Both the position numbers and the translations under genes were made by a program. Positions 37,507-46,603 of a stretch of DNA of 64,000 nt are shown piece by piece. The notes beneath the pieces are model-generated. The model did not search any database, was not told where the DNA came from, and saw only the letters and a program-made list of their open reading frames with translations. The DNA is from Halomonas litopenaei (GTDB lineage Bacteria > Pseudomonadota > Gammaproteobacteria > Pseudomonadales > Halomonadaceae), in assembly GCF_003045775.1 (NCBI RefSeq), contig NZ_PXNS01000004.1, forward strand, positions 467,180-531,179, read 5' to 3'. Every line of letters begins with the position of its first letter. The stretch's first letter is position 1.

Positions 37507-38419
37507 TGGACGGGCCTTCCAGGTGGCCAAGCTCCCGCGTCAGTGTTCGCCGGTTCAAGGCCTCGATGACCCGGTCGTGCAGCATCGGATCCATCGGCGC
37601 GATACCAGGGCAGGCGTCGGTCAGATGGGCGGCCAGGCCTTCGCCGCTGACCACGGCAAGATCGTCGTCGGGGACCTCACGTTCGATCTTCCAGCCGGGC
37701 AGGGCAAGGATGCCCTTGACCGGCACCGGCTGTCCCAGTTCGCGACATAGCCAGGAGGCGACCCAGCGGGTGGCCTGGCGGGCCTTGCGCTGGGGGCGTC
37801 GCTCCATCCAGCCGGGAAAGCGCAGGCGCTCGTGTTCGACCACCACGGTGTCCTCGGTCTCGCCGGCGGGACTGATGGCCGGGGTGCGGGCCCGGGTCTC
37901 GATGACGAAGACGGCGTGGGGGGTGATCGCCACGTGGTCGATCACGAAGGTGTCGGCGGGTACGTCGTGGAACACGAAGTAGGGATGAGCCTCGGGGCGA
38001 ATCAGGCGTTCGAGCTCCTGGCCCACGGCCAGTTCGCAGGCGAGCCCCAGCTTCAGTCGACGGATACGCTGGTAGTCACGCATCAGTCGGAAGCTGACCA
38101 CGATCGCCAGCAGTGTGCACAGCACACCGTAGAGCGCCCATTCGATCCAGTTCTGGTGGCGCGAGAACAGCATCCTGCCCATGCCGTAGACCAGTGGGGT
38201 CAGCACCAGTACGGGGCCGAGGGCGGCGTTGAGGAACAGGGTGGCGAAGGCGCGATCCAGCCGATCGCGCAGGGCCTGCCCAGGCTCACGCAGTGGATGG
38301 GCGTCGAACGGCGAGCGTACTCGCGCGTCGTGCAGGCTTCGGAGTGCCACCACCACCGTGGCGGCCGCCGCGAGGGGGAACAGAAAGAACAGCGGCAGCA
38401 GGTAGTCCAGCCAGGCCAT
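37502..38419 (-). CDS. NERD domain membrane protein
   Basis: A 305-residue protein with an N-terminal membrane helix (LDYLLPLFFLFPLAAAATVVV), a second hydrophobic pair around residues 70-115 (FATLFLNAALGPVLVL, WALYGVLCTLLAIVVSF), and a cytoplasmic NERD (nuclease-related) domain from about residue 130. Within it, GQELERLI, FVIDHVAITPHAVFVIETRAR and a late Trp-rich segment correspond to the restriction-endonuclease-like core (D...E-x-K changed to E-T-R). Start MAWLDYLLP is chosen because GGAG lies a few bases upstream; coordinates of this start could be off by one. The role is unknown; NERD proteins are linked to DNA processing. Confidence 0.75.
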   Translation of the reverse strand: MAWLDYLLPLFFLFPLAAAATVVVALRSLHDARVRSPFDAHPLREPGQALRDRLDRAFATLFLNAALGPVLVLTPLVYGMGRMLFSRHQNWIEWALYGVLCTLLAIVVSFRLMRDYQRIRRLKLGLACELAVGQELERLIRPEAHPYFVFHDVPADTFVIDHVAITPHAVFVIETRARTPAISPAGETEDTVVVEHERLRFPGWMERRPQRKARQATRWVASWLCRELGQPVPVKGILALPGWKIEREVPDDDLAVVSGEGLAAHLTDACPGIAPMDPMLHDRVIEALNRRTLTRELGHLEGPSI

Positions 38420-38584
38420 CGGCACTCCTTGCCCGTGAAGAATCCCGTCCATTGTAGACAACGACGTGCCTGTTGGGCCATGGCGCCCTTGGTCTTATCG
38501 ATCGCCCGGGGGTAGTCTTGGCCTTGGGGGCTGGGCTGACGGGCCTGCCCCGGGTGTTGGTGCGCGGTCACAAGGGGAGGAGCA

Positions 38585-39469
38585 ATGACGAATGTCGGCG
38601 GCGGTAGCGAGGCTCGAACTTGCGTCAACCGAGACGCGTCAGCGTCGGCGATGGATGCGCTGTACGCTCTCGTCTGTCGTCACCGGCGCATCGCGGTGCT
38701 TAGTGGCGCCGGCATCAGCACCGCCAGCGGTATCCCCGACTATCGCGACGCCCAGGGCGAGTGGAAGCGTTCGCCGCCGATCGACCATCGCGACTTCATG
38801 TCTCGCCACGCCTCGCGTCAGCGCTACTGGGCGCGGGCGATGATCGGCTTTCGTGTGCTCAATGAGGCCAGCCCCAACGCGGCGCACCGGGCCATCGCCG
38901 AGCTCGAACTGCGCGGCAAGGTCTCCGGGGTGATCACCCAGAACGTCGATGGTCTGCACCAGCGCGCGGGGACCCGGCGGGTCATCGATCTGCACGGCAG
39001 GGCGGATCTGGTGGTGTGCATGAGCTGCGGTGCGCGCCAGATGCGCCATGCCCTGCACGATGAGCTGGCACGCTGCAATCCGCAGTGGGTGGCGCAAACG
39101 TCTCCGGTGCGGCCTGCGCCGGATGGCGATGCGGACCTGGAGGCGGACTTCTCGAGCTTTCGGGTGCCCTCCTGTGGCCGCTGTGGCGACGGTATCTGGA
39201 AGCCCGATGTGGTGTTCTTCGGCGACAACGTGCCAGCGGCGACGCTGGCCAGCGCCCGAGGGCTGCTCGAGGACAGCGACGCCCTGCTGGTGGTCGGCAG
39301 TTCGCTGATGGTCTATTCCGGCTTTCGCTTCGTGCGCGAAAGCGTGAAGGCGGGACGCCCGGTGGCCTGCATCAATCTGGGGCGCACCCGCGCCGATGAA
39401 CTGTTCGACGTCAAGCTCGAGGCCCCGGCGGATCAGGCGCTGGAAGCGCTGGTCCAGGATCTGGGCTAG
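38585..39469 (+). CDS. NAD-dependent protein deacylase, sirtuin class II-like
   Basis: A 294-residue Sir2-family enzyme that removes acyl groups from lysine using NAD+. Motifs are GAGISTASGIPDYR (NAD binding), TQNVDGLHQRAG, HGR with the catalytic His, two zinc-binding pairs CMSC and CGRC, and VVFFGDNVP with GSSLMVYSGFRF. The GIPDYRD...GEW spacing fits class II (SIRT4-like) enzymes more than class III CobB. ATG 38585 follows GGGGAGGAG. Neighbours give no clue to its targets. Confidence 0.9.
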   Translation: MTNVGGGSEARTCVNRDASASAMDALYALVCRHRRIAVLSGAGISTASGIPDYRDAQGEWKRSPPIDHRDFMSRHASRQRYWARAMIGFRVLNEASPNAAHRAIAELELRGKVSGVITQNVDGLHQRAGTRRVIDLHGRADLVVCMSCGARQMRHALHDELARCNPQWVAQTSPVRPAPDGDADLEADFSSFRVPSCGRCGDGIWKPDVVFFGDNVPAATLASARGLLEDSDALLVVGSSLMVYSGFRFVRESVKAGRPVACINLGRTRADELFDVKLEAPADQALEALVQDLG

Positions 39470-39504
39470 GCGCCGCCCCAGCCACTTCTTAGACGAGCCA
39501 GAGC

Positions 39505-39879
39505 TCAGCCTCCGGCCAGCTTGACCCTGTAGCCTTTCTTCTCCAGGGCGTCTTTCAACACCTGGCGGTGGTCGCCCTGGATCTCGATGACGCCATCCTT
39601 CAGCGCGCCACCGGTGCCGCAGCGTTTCTTCAGCTCCTTGGCCAGGGCTTTCAACTCCTTGTCGGCAAGCGGCACGCCGTCGATGGTGGTGACACCCTTG
39701 CCCTTGCGTCCGCTGGTTTCCCGGCGGATTCGCACCACCCCATCCAGGCTGGCCAGGCGCGCCTGGTCCTGGATCTCGTCGCAGCGGCAGGCGTCCTTCG
39801 GTTCACGGCAGTCCGGGCAGATGTCGCCGTGTTCGGTGGAGTAGACCAGCGAGCCGAGTTGTTCCTTCAGCGATGCCAT
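39505..39879 (-). CDS. yciH: SUI1/eIF1-like translation factor YciH
   Basis: A 124-residue protein. The N-terminus has a Cys-rich element (CPDCREPKDACRCD) and the rest is the SUI1 fold (VRIRRETSGRKGKGVTTIDG, LKKRCGTGGALKDGVIEIQGDHR). In E. coli YciH affects initiation fidelity under stress. Both features and length match. It lies convergent to the sirtuin gene and about 40 bases downstream of panD. Confidence 0.92.
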   Translation of the reverse strand: MASLKEQLGSLVYSTEHGDICPDCREPKDACRCDEIQDQARLASLDGVVRIRRETSGRKGKGVTTIDGVPLADKELKALAKELKKRCGTGGALKDGVIEIQGDHRQVLKDALEKKGYRVKLAGG

Positions 39880-39920
39880 GGTGGTGCGCTCCTGTCGGGT
39901 GGTGCGATGGTGCGGTCGAA

Positions 39921-40301
39921 TCAGGCCAGCTGGACCGGGATGGCGTTGCTGGTGTGGCTGATCTCGTTGCCTTCCTGGAGGTAGACCAGGGAGGGCTTGT
40001 GCTGGTCGAGTTCGCTGTCGCTGTAGTGGGCGTAGCTGCAGATGATCACGCGCTGGCCTTCGCTCGCCAGGTGGGCAGCGGCGCCGTTGACCGAAATCAC
40101 CTTGGAGCCTTCCTCGGCACGGATGGCATAGGTGGTGAAGCGTTGGCCGTTCTCGACGTTGTAGATCTGGATCTGTTCGTTTTCGCGGATACCGGCGAGG
40201 TCGAGCAGTTCACCGTCGATGGCGCAGGAGCCTTCGTAGTTGAGCACGGCGTGGGTCACGCGAGCCATGTGCAGCTTGGCCTTGAGCATGATGGTGTACA
40301 T
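39921..40301 (-). CDS. panD: Aspartate 1-decarboxylase, pyruvoyl-dependent
   Basis: A 126-residue proenzyme that makes beta-alanine from aspartate for pantothenate. The self-cleavage site is Gly24-Ser25 in NYEGSCAID, which yields the pyruvoyl group. [11 protein letters not shown] near the C-terminus is family-typical. It starts 11 bases after the panC stop in the folK-panB-panC-panD series, so it supplies the beta-alanine used by PanC. Confidence 0.96.
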   Translation of the reverse strand: MYTIMLKAKLHMARVTHAVLNYEGSCAIDGELLDLAGIRENEQIQIYNVENGQRFTTYAIRAEEGSKVISVNGAAAHLASEGQRVIICSYAHYSDSELDQHKPSLVYLQEGNEISHTSNAIPVQLA

Positions 40302-40312
40302 CTAGGGGGCTC

Positions 40313-41161
40313 CTATCGAGGTAGCGTCACAGTGAGGTTGTCGATCAGTCGCGTGGCGCCGAGACGGGCGGCCACCAGCAGGATGGCGTCACGGGTGGTG
40401 GCGGTCACCGCGCCGAGGTCGCGGGCGCGCAGCTCCAGATAGTCGGGAGCAAAGCCGTGGGAGGCCAGACGCGCGCGTCCCTCTTTAAGGGTGGCGTCGA
40501 TGTCGGCGCCGGCCTCGAGGCTGCGCGCAAGCGTCACCAGGGTGGCCTGCAGTTCGGCGGCGGTGGCGTGCTCGGCCTCGCTCAGGTAGCCGTTGCGCGA
40601 CGATAGCGCCAGTCCCGAGGCCTCGCGCACCGTGGGCACCCCGACGATCTCGATCGGCATGTGCATGTCGTGGACCATGCGGCGAATGACCGCCAGTTGC
40701 TGGTAGTCCTTTTCGCCGAAGCAGGCGAGGTCAGGCTGGACGATATGGAACAGCATGCTGACCACGGTCGAGACGCCGTCGAAGTGGCCGGGTCGGGCGC
40801 CGCCACACAGGCCTTCGCTGACCTCGGGTACCCGCACCAGGGTCTGGCCGTCGAGGCCGTCGGGGTACATGGTCGCCGGGGTCGGGGTGAACACCATGTC
40901 GCAGCCAGCGGCCTCGAGCTTGGCCAGGTCCGCCTCGAGGGTGCGCGGATAGTTGTCCAGGTCTTCGCTGGGGCCGAACTGCAGCGGATTGACAAAGATC
41001 GAGGCGACCACCAGGTCACAGCGCTCGCGGGCCGCTTCCACCAGCGCCAGGTGGCCCTGGTGAAGGTTGCCCATGGTCGGCACCAGGCCGATGCGGGCAC
41101 CTTTGCGGCGGTGAGGCGCGAGCGCTTCGCGAAGCTTGGCGATGGCGGAATGGACGTGCAT
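40313..41161 (-). CDS. panC: Pantothenate synthetase
   Basis: A 282-residue ATP-dependent ligase that joins pantoate and beta-alanine. It has the nucleotidyltransferase HIGH-type motif (PTMGNLHQGHLALV), the pantoate-binding QFGPSEDLDNYPRT and the KMSKS-like RDGLALSSRNGYL. It starts ten bases after the panB stop. Confidence 0.96.
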   Translation of the reverse strand: MHVHSAIAKLREALAPHRRKGARIGLVPTMGNLHQGHLALVEAARERCDLVVASIFVNPLQFGPSEDLDNYPRTLEADLAKLEAAGCDMVFTPTPATMYPDGLDGQTLVRVPEVSEGLCGGARPGHFDGVSTVVSMLFHIVQPDLACFGEKDYQQLAVIRRMVHDMHMPIEIVGVPTVREASGLALSSRNGYLSEAEHATAAELQATLVTLARSLEAGADIDATLKEGRARLASHGFAPDYLELRARDLGAVTATTRDAILLVAARLGATRLIDNLTVTLPR

Positions 41162-41171
41162 CGCAGACCTC

Positions 41172-41963
41172 CTAGAAGCAGTGCTCGGCAGCCGGGAACT
41201 CCCGCGCCAGCACCGCTTCGTGGTAGCGACGGAAGGCGCCTTCGATGTCCTCGGCTTCGGCCAGGAAGTTCTTGACGAAGCGCGGGGTCCGCCCGTGGGT
41301 CACGCCGAGCACGTCGTGCATCACCAGGATCTGGCCGTCGGTGTCGGGGCCGGCGCCGATACCGATCACCGGCACTTCCAGAGCTTCACTGACGGCACGA
41401 CCGAGACTCGCCGGCACGCACTCCAGCAGGATCACCGAGGCGCCGGCCTCGACCAGCGCTCGGGCGTCCTCGAGGATACGGCTGGCGGCTTCGGCCTCGC
41501 GTCCCTGGACCTTGTAGCCGCCGAGCTGATGCACGGTCTGGGGGGTCAGCCCCAGATGGGCGCAGACGGGCACCCCGCGACGGGTGAGTTCACGGATGTC
41601 ATCGGCCATCCAGCCCTCACCCTCGACCTTGACCAGCTCGGCGCCGGCCCTCATCAGCGCGGCGGCGTTGTCCAGCAGGCGCTCGCGACTGGGATTGCCC
41701 ATGAATGGCAGATCGACCATCAGCAGGCTGTCGCCCTTGCCGCGTGCCACGCAGCGGGTGTGGTAGAGGATGTCGTCCATGGTGACCGGCAGGGTGCTGT
41801 CGTGCCCCTGCAGGACCATGCCAAGGGAATCCCCGACCAGCAGCACGTCGATGCCGGCGCGCCCGGCGGCGGCGGCAAAGGAGGCGTCATAGGCGGTCAG
41901 GCAGCTGAAGGGTTCACCGGCGCGCTTGCGAGCCTTCAGCGAGCTCAGGGTGACGGAAGTCAT
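41172..41963 (-). CDS. panB: 3-methyl-2-oxobutanoate hydroxymethyltransferase
   Basis: A 263-residue TIM-barrel enzyme that makes ketopantoate from ketoisovalerate and methylenetetrahydrofolate. Motifs are FSCLTAYDASFA, the metal-binding VGDSLGMVLQGHDSTLPV, and IGIGAGPDTDGQILVMHD. It is separated by about 205 bases from folK and is the first gene of panBCD. Confidence 0.96.
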   Translation of the reverse strand: MTSVTLSSLKARKRAGEPFSCLTAYDASFAAAAGRAGIDVLLVGDSLGMVLQGHDSTLPVTMDDILYHTRCVARGKGDSLLMVDLPFMGNPSRERLLDNAAALMRAGAELVKVEGEGWMADDIRELTRRGVPVCAHLGLTPQTVHQLGGYKVQGREAEAASRILEDARALVEAGASVILLECVPASLGRAVSEALEVPVIGIGAGPDTDGQILVMHDVLGVTHGRTPRFVKNFLAEAEDIEGAFRRYHEAVLAREFPAAEHCF

Positions 41964-42168
41964 GGCGTGTTCTCGTGTTGGCGGTGGGGCGACTTCTATG
42001 ACCGCCCCAGAGTGATCACCGCGGATTGTTACCGATGGGTGAATCTGTGTCGATAGGTAACGTTGACCAAGGCAGAGCAGGGTTCAAGGTAACAGCGACC
42101 AAAGTGGTAGAGGTCGATCGGCGTCTAGTGAGTGCCTGGAGGCTTCGGGCCACCTGGGCTCCAGGTGC

Positions 42169-42696
42169 TCAGCGAACGGCCTCGGTGGCGTTCAATGGGG
42201 ATAGATCACCCGAGGTGAGGGCGCCGTTCCAGCGCTCGGCCAGCGATGCCAGGGTCTGACCGTCGGGCAATCTGAGGTCTGTGGCGATCTCGGCCAGCGG
42301 CAGTACCACGAAGGCGCGGTTCGCCAATTCCGGGTGTGGCAGCGTGAGGCGCGGGTGGCGCCACTCGGCGGCATCCATCCACAACAGGTCGAGATCCAGG
42401 GTGCGGGGCCCCCAGTGGCGCCGGCGTACGCGTCGATGACGCTGCTCCAGCGCCTGCAGTTGGTCGAGCAGGGCCAGCGGCGACAGCCGGGTGTGGAGTT
42501 CGGCCACGGCGTTGACGTAGTCGGGCTGGTCCTGGGGACCGACCGGGCGGCTGGCGTACAGCCGAGAGGCCGCGACTCGACGCGTCAACGGCAGCCGGTC
42601 GAGCTCCTCGAGAGCCTGCTCGACCTGACGACGGGGGGCGTCGAGATTGCTGCCGAGGCCGATAAAGGCCTGGGTATGGCGCCCCACCTGGTTCAC
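42169..42696 (-). CDS. folK: 6-hydroxymethyl-7,8-dihydropterin pyrophosphokinase
   Basis: A 175-residue folate-biosynthesis kinase. FIGLGSNLDAPRRQVEQAL, the HWGPRTLDLDLLW signature and LPHPELANRAFVVLPLAEI are diagnostic. GTG at 42696 overlaps the pcnB stop (GTGA on the minus strand), so the genes are coupled; another GTG nine bases on is possible. The product, diphosphorylated pterin, leads to the folate cofactor that PanB uses. Confidence 0.92.
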   Translation of the reverse strand: MNQVGRHTQAFIGLGSNLDAPRRQVEQALEELDRLPLTRRVAASRLYASRPVGPQDQPDYVNAVAELHTRLSPLALLDQLQALEQRHRRVRRRHWGPRTLDLDLLWMDAAEWRHPRLTLPHPELANRAFVVLPLAEIATDLRLPDGQTLASLAERWNGALTSGDLSPLNATEAVR

Positions 42697-44099
42697 TCGT
42701 CCGACTGCGGCGGTTGTTGCGGGCGCGGCTTGCGCCGCCGGCGACGGCGCTTGCGCGGGGCGGCGGTGCCGGCAGGGTCGGCGCCTACCTTGCCCAGCAG
42801 ACGGCGCTGTTCGTGCTCGTCGGCTTCCTGAAAGGCGGTCCACCAGTCACCCAGTCCCGGTTCGAGTTCGCCGGCGGCCTCGCGCAGCAGCAGGAAGTCG
42901 TAGGCGGCACGGAAGCGCGGATGGTCACGGGTCTGGAAGGCACGCTTGCCACGACGTAGCGGCAGACGCTGCTGTAGGTCCCAGATGTCTCGCATCGGCA
43001 TGCTGAAGCGCTTGGGCAGTGATACGTGCTGCAGCTCGCGGCTGATGACCTGCTGGGCGGCGGTCTGCAGGGCCGGAACGGGAGGCATGCCGTCGGCCTC
43101 GAGATCACGCTGGCGCAGCTGCACCGGCCCCCACATGAAGGCGGCCAGCAGGAAGGCGGGCGTGACCGGGCGATCCTCGCGAATGCGACGGTCGGTGCTT
43201 TCCAGTGCCTGCTCGATCAGCGGCTCGGCCCAGGGTAGCTCGGCCATGCACTCGTCGGCTTCGGGGAACAGCATCGCGAACAGGCCATAGTCCCGCAGCA
43301 GACGGAAGGTGGTCAGACCCTCGCCGGACAGGAACAGCTTGAGGATCTCGTCGAATAGCCGCGCCGGAGGAATCTGCAACAGCAGCGGCGCCATCTCGGC
43401 GATCGGCGCCTCGGTATCCGGGGCGATATCGAAGTCGAGCTTGGCGGCGAAGCGGATGGCCCTGAGCATGCGCACCGGGTCCTCGCGGTAGCGGGTCTCC
43501 GGGTCGCCGATCAGGCGCAGGGTACGCGACTCGATGTCGTCGACCCCGCCGGCGAAGTCATGCAGGCTGAAGTCGGCAATGCTGTAGTACAGGGCGTTGA
43601 CGGTGAAGTCGCGACGCAGCGCGTCTTCCTCGATATTGCCCCAGACGTTGTCGCGCAGCAGCAGGCCGTCATCGGACTGGGAGGCGACATGCTCGCCGTG
43701 GTCGTCACGGGGCTTGCCACGGAAGGTGGTGACCTCGATGACCTCGCGGCCGAAACGCACGTGCACGATACGGAAGCGACGGCCGATGATGCGTGAATTG
43801 CGAAACAGCTGCTTGACCTGCTCCGGCGTGGCGTCGGTGGCCACGTCGAAATCCTTGGGAGCGATCCCGAGCAGGGAGTCACGCAGGCAGCCTCCGACCA
43901 GATAGGCTTCGTAGCCGGCGTTGTGCAGGCGGTAGAGCACCTTGAGGGAGGCTTCGCTGAACTGGCGACGGGACACGGGGTGTTCGTCGCGTGTGAGTAC
44001 GCGGGGCATCGGCGGTCCTGCGGCGGCTTCCTGAGCGCCGAACAGCGACTTCAAGTGCTCGCCTGGGCTCTGTAGAAAGCGGGTAAATCCTTTGATCAT
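42693..44099 (-). CDS. pcnB: Poly(A) polymerase I
   Basis: A 468-residue nucleotidyltransferase that adds 3' poly(A) to RNA and promotes decay. Key motifs are VGGCLRDSLLG, the catalytic DFDVATDATPEQV, the RRDFTVNALYY head/neck motif and RYREDPVRMLRAIRFAAKL. The C-terminus ends in an Arg/Lys-rich cluster (PRKRRRRRRKPRPQQ) that should bind RNA. ATG 44099 gives MIKGFTRFLQSPG; a much longer frame would run into the CrcZ-like RNA locus and is not supported. The promoter is at 44137-44164. Confidence 0.94.
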   Translation of the reverse strand: MIKGFTRFLQSPGEHLKSLFGAQEAAAGPPMPRVLTRDEHPVSRRQFSEASLKVLYRLHNAGYEAYLVGGCLRDSLLGIAPKDFDVATDATPEQVKQLFRNSRIIGRRFRIVHVRFGREVIEVTTFRGKPRDDHGEHVASQSDDGLLLRDNVWGNIEEDALRRDFTVNALYYSIADFSLHDFAGGVDDIESRTLRLIGDPETRYREDPVRMLRAIRFAAKLDFDIAPDTEAPIAEMAPLLLQIPPARLFDEILKLFLSGEGLTTFRLLRDYGLFAMLFPEADECMAELPWAEPLIEQALESTDRRIREDRPVTPAFLLAAFMWGPVQLRQRDLEADGMPPVPALQTAAQQVISRELQHVSLPKRFSMPMRDIWDLQQRLPLRRGKRAFQTRDHPRFRAAYDFLLLREAAGELEPGLGDWWTAFQEADEHEQRRLLGKVGADPAGTAAPRKRRRRRRKPRPQQPPQSDE

Positions 44100-44136
44100 G
44101 CGGCGATTTGGACTCGCGGGGTACGGAAAGGTGATG

Positions 44137-44164
44137 AGTGTAGCGGACGCTCCCGGCCTTGCAA
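44137..44164 (-). promoter_or_regulatory. Sigma-70-type promoter of pcnB
   Basis: On the minus strand TTGCAA and TACACT are separated by 16 bases; the predicted start is near 44130, about 30 bases before the pcnB ATG. It allows pcnB to be expressed independently of cbrAB and of the RNA locus. Confidence 0.6.
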
Positions 44165-44321
44165 AGCGCAGTGGACAAAGCCGCTCGGGTGTCAAGGGCG
44201 ACAGTCGGCGCAGTGTTCGAGCTGCGAAGAGGCGCAAAAGGTCCGGTTGCCCATGGCGATTGAGCCCTTGGGGGCTGTCTCGTCTGGCGGGGCAACGACT
44301 GGCTTGACGCTCGGAGGCCAG

Positions 44322-44830
44322 ACAGCAGAAGGGGAGGCCAAGGGCCTCCCCATCAAAGCAGGATGCAGCGTCCGTGCTGCTAATTTTTCTTCGTGATGGC
44401 GCATCGCCTTGAATACGCACCACAGTCACCAAGGAGTTTCAGGCAAGCAATGATGTTGTTGTTATTGGCGCTCCTGACGGCGACCGTCTCGTATTCAAAA
44501 CAATAGTCCAACCACGACGGCATGGGATCATGCCTCCTCCCGGATTATTGGCATTGTTGCCGGGAGTGCGCTCTGACGACCCTGTTGTTCTTGTTGGTCG
44601 GTCATCGTTGGCGCGTCGCGTCCTGGTACTCCGGGCCTCGTCGTCTTGTTGTTGTTCGACGAGTGATAGCTCCGCAGGTCCGTATTGTTGTTGTCAAGGC
44701 TGCGGTGCCTAGTGCCCAATCCGCCTGCTTCACCTGGAAGCGTTGTTGTTGTTGGGGCGGCGGATTCGATCGTGGCGGTGCAGGTTATTGTTGTTGGCTG
44801 CCCACGATCGCCGGAATTTGTTGTTCTTGC
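44322..44830 (-). ncRNA. crcZ: CrcZ-like small RNA with multiple Hfq/Crc CA motifs
   Basis: About 500 bases between cbrB and pcnB, with no convincing coding frame. The predicted RNA runs from the sigma-54 start near 44830 to a hairpin at 44331-44351. AACAACAA-type motifs lie (minus strand) at 44818-44825, 44785-44795, 44743-44753, 44685-44692, 44646-44656, 44585-44595 and 44456-44466, with weaker AACAAT/AATAAT at 44546-44558. At least five sit in loops of separate stems: 44767-44775/44802-44810, 44672-44677/44700-44705, 44637-44643/44657-44663, 44574-44581/44596-44604 and 44537-44543/44560-44566. CrcZ of Pseudomonas has the same place beside cbrB, promoter type and motifs, and titrates Hfq/Crc from target messages. 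Identity is inferred from these features, not from sequence alignment. Confidence 0.82.
44331..44351 (-). terminator. Terminator-like hairpin ending the CrcZ-like RNA
   Basis: GGGGAGGCC and its complement form a nine-bp stem around three bases; on the minus strand TTCTGCTGTC follows. It is the most stable hairpin before pcnB. Confidence 0.6.
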
Positions 44831-44840
44831 CCAGACTTAC

Positions 44841-44857
44841 TGCAGTTGTCGTGCCTA
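44841..44857 (-). promoter_or_regulatory. Sigma-54 promoter of the CrcZ-like RNA
   Basis: Read on the minus strand, TAGGCACGACAACTGCA matches YTGGCACGRNNNTTGCW at all but two positions, with GG and GC ten bases apart. The predicted start is near 44830. An A-rich tract (44861-44880) lies just upstream and may bend the DNA. Confidence 0.85.
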
Positions 44858-44930
44858 CTTTGATTTTTTTCTTTTTTATCAGCCGCTTGCTTCATTGTCG
44901 TTGGTTCGAAGCAAGCCGCCGGGTCATTTG

Positions 44931-44982
44931 TGTTACCTCGGGCTACCCATTTTGGCGCACTCCCCTGTGTGGGATGGTAACA
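44931..44982. promoter_or_regulatory. TGTTAC / GTAACA inverted half-sites, candidate CbrB enhancer
   Basis: TGTTACC at 44931-44937 and its inverted complement GGTAACA at 44976-44982 lie 40 to 46 bp apart and 75 to 125 bp upstream of the sigma-54 promoter. As I recall, CbrB sites in pseudomonads use TGTTAC/GTAACA half-sites, although with shorter spacing. Confidence 0.55.
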
Positions 44983-45208
44983 ACCGGTGCATCAAGAGGT
45001 AGCTGGCGTGCAGGGCCTACAATGCCTGTATTGATCGCTACAGACACTTGCACCATGGTCGAATGAACCAAAGCAGGGGGCATGGCAGGAAGCGGCAGGC
45101 AAGGGCGAGCCGAGGGGTGAGTCGAAGGGGGGCAAGGTGAGTGGCCCAAGGGAGGCCGGGGCGAAGCGCGGGGCCAGGGCCCCAGGGTGTCGAGCCTGTG
45201 GTCTCGCG

Positions 45209-46580
<1,372 letters not shown>

Positions 46581-46603
<23 letters not shown>

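Noticed and set aside
44100..44432. N-terminal extension of pcnB by 111 codons
   Set aside because: It crosses the pcnB promoter and the 3' end of the CrcZ-like RNA; poly(A) polymerase homologues start near MIKGFTRF.
44884..44915. Inverted repeat GCTTGCTTC/GAAGCAAGC as a terminator of cbrB
   Set aside because: On the minus strand the hairpin is followed by A-rich, not T-rich, sequence, so it does not look like a terminator; it may still be a protein site.
44522..45066. Several overlapping plus-strand frames of 60-113 codons rich in Val, Leu, Cys and Ser
   Set aside because: They are translations of the antisense of the CA-repeat RNA (TTGTTG repeats). None has a ribosome binding site and all three frames are open to a similar extent.
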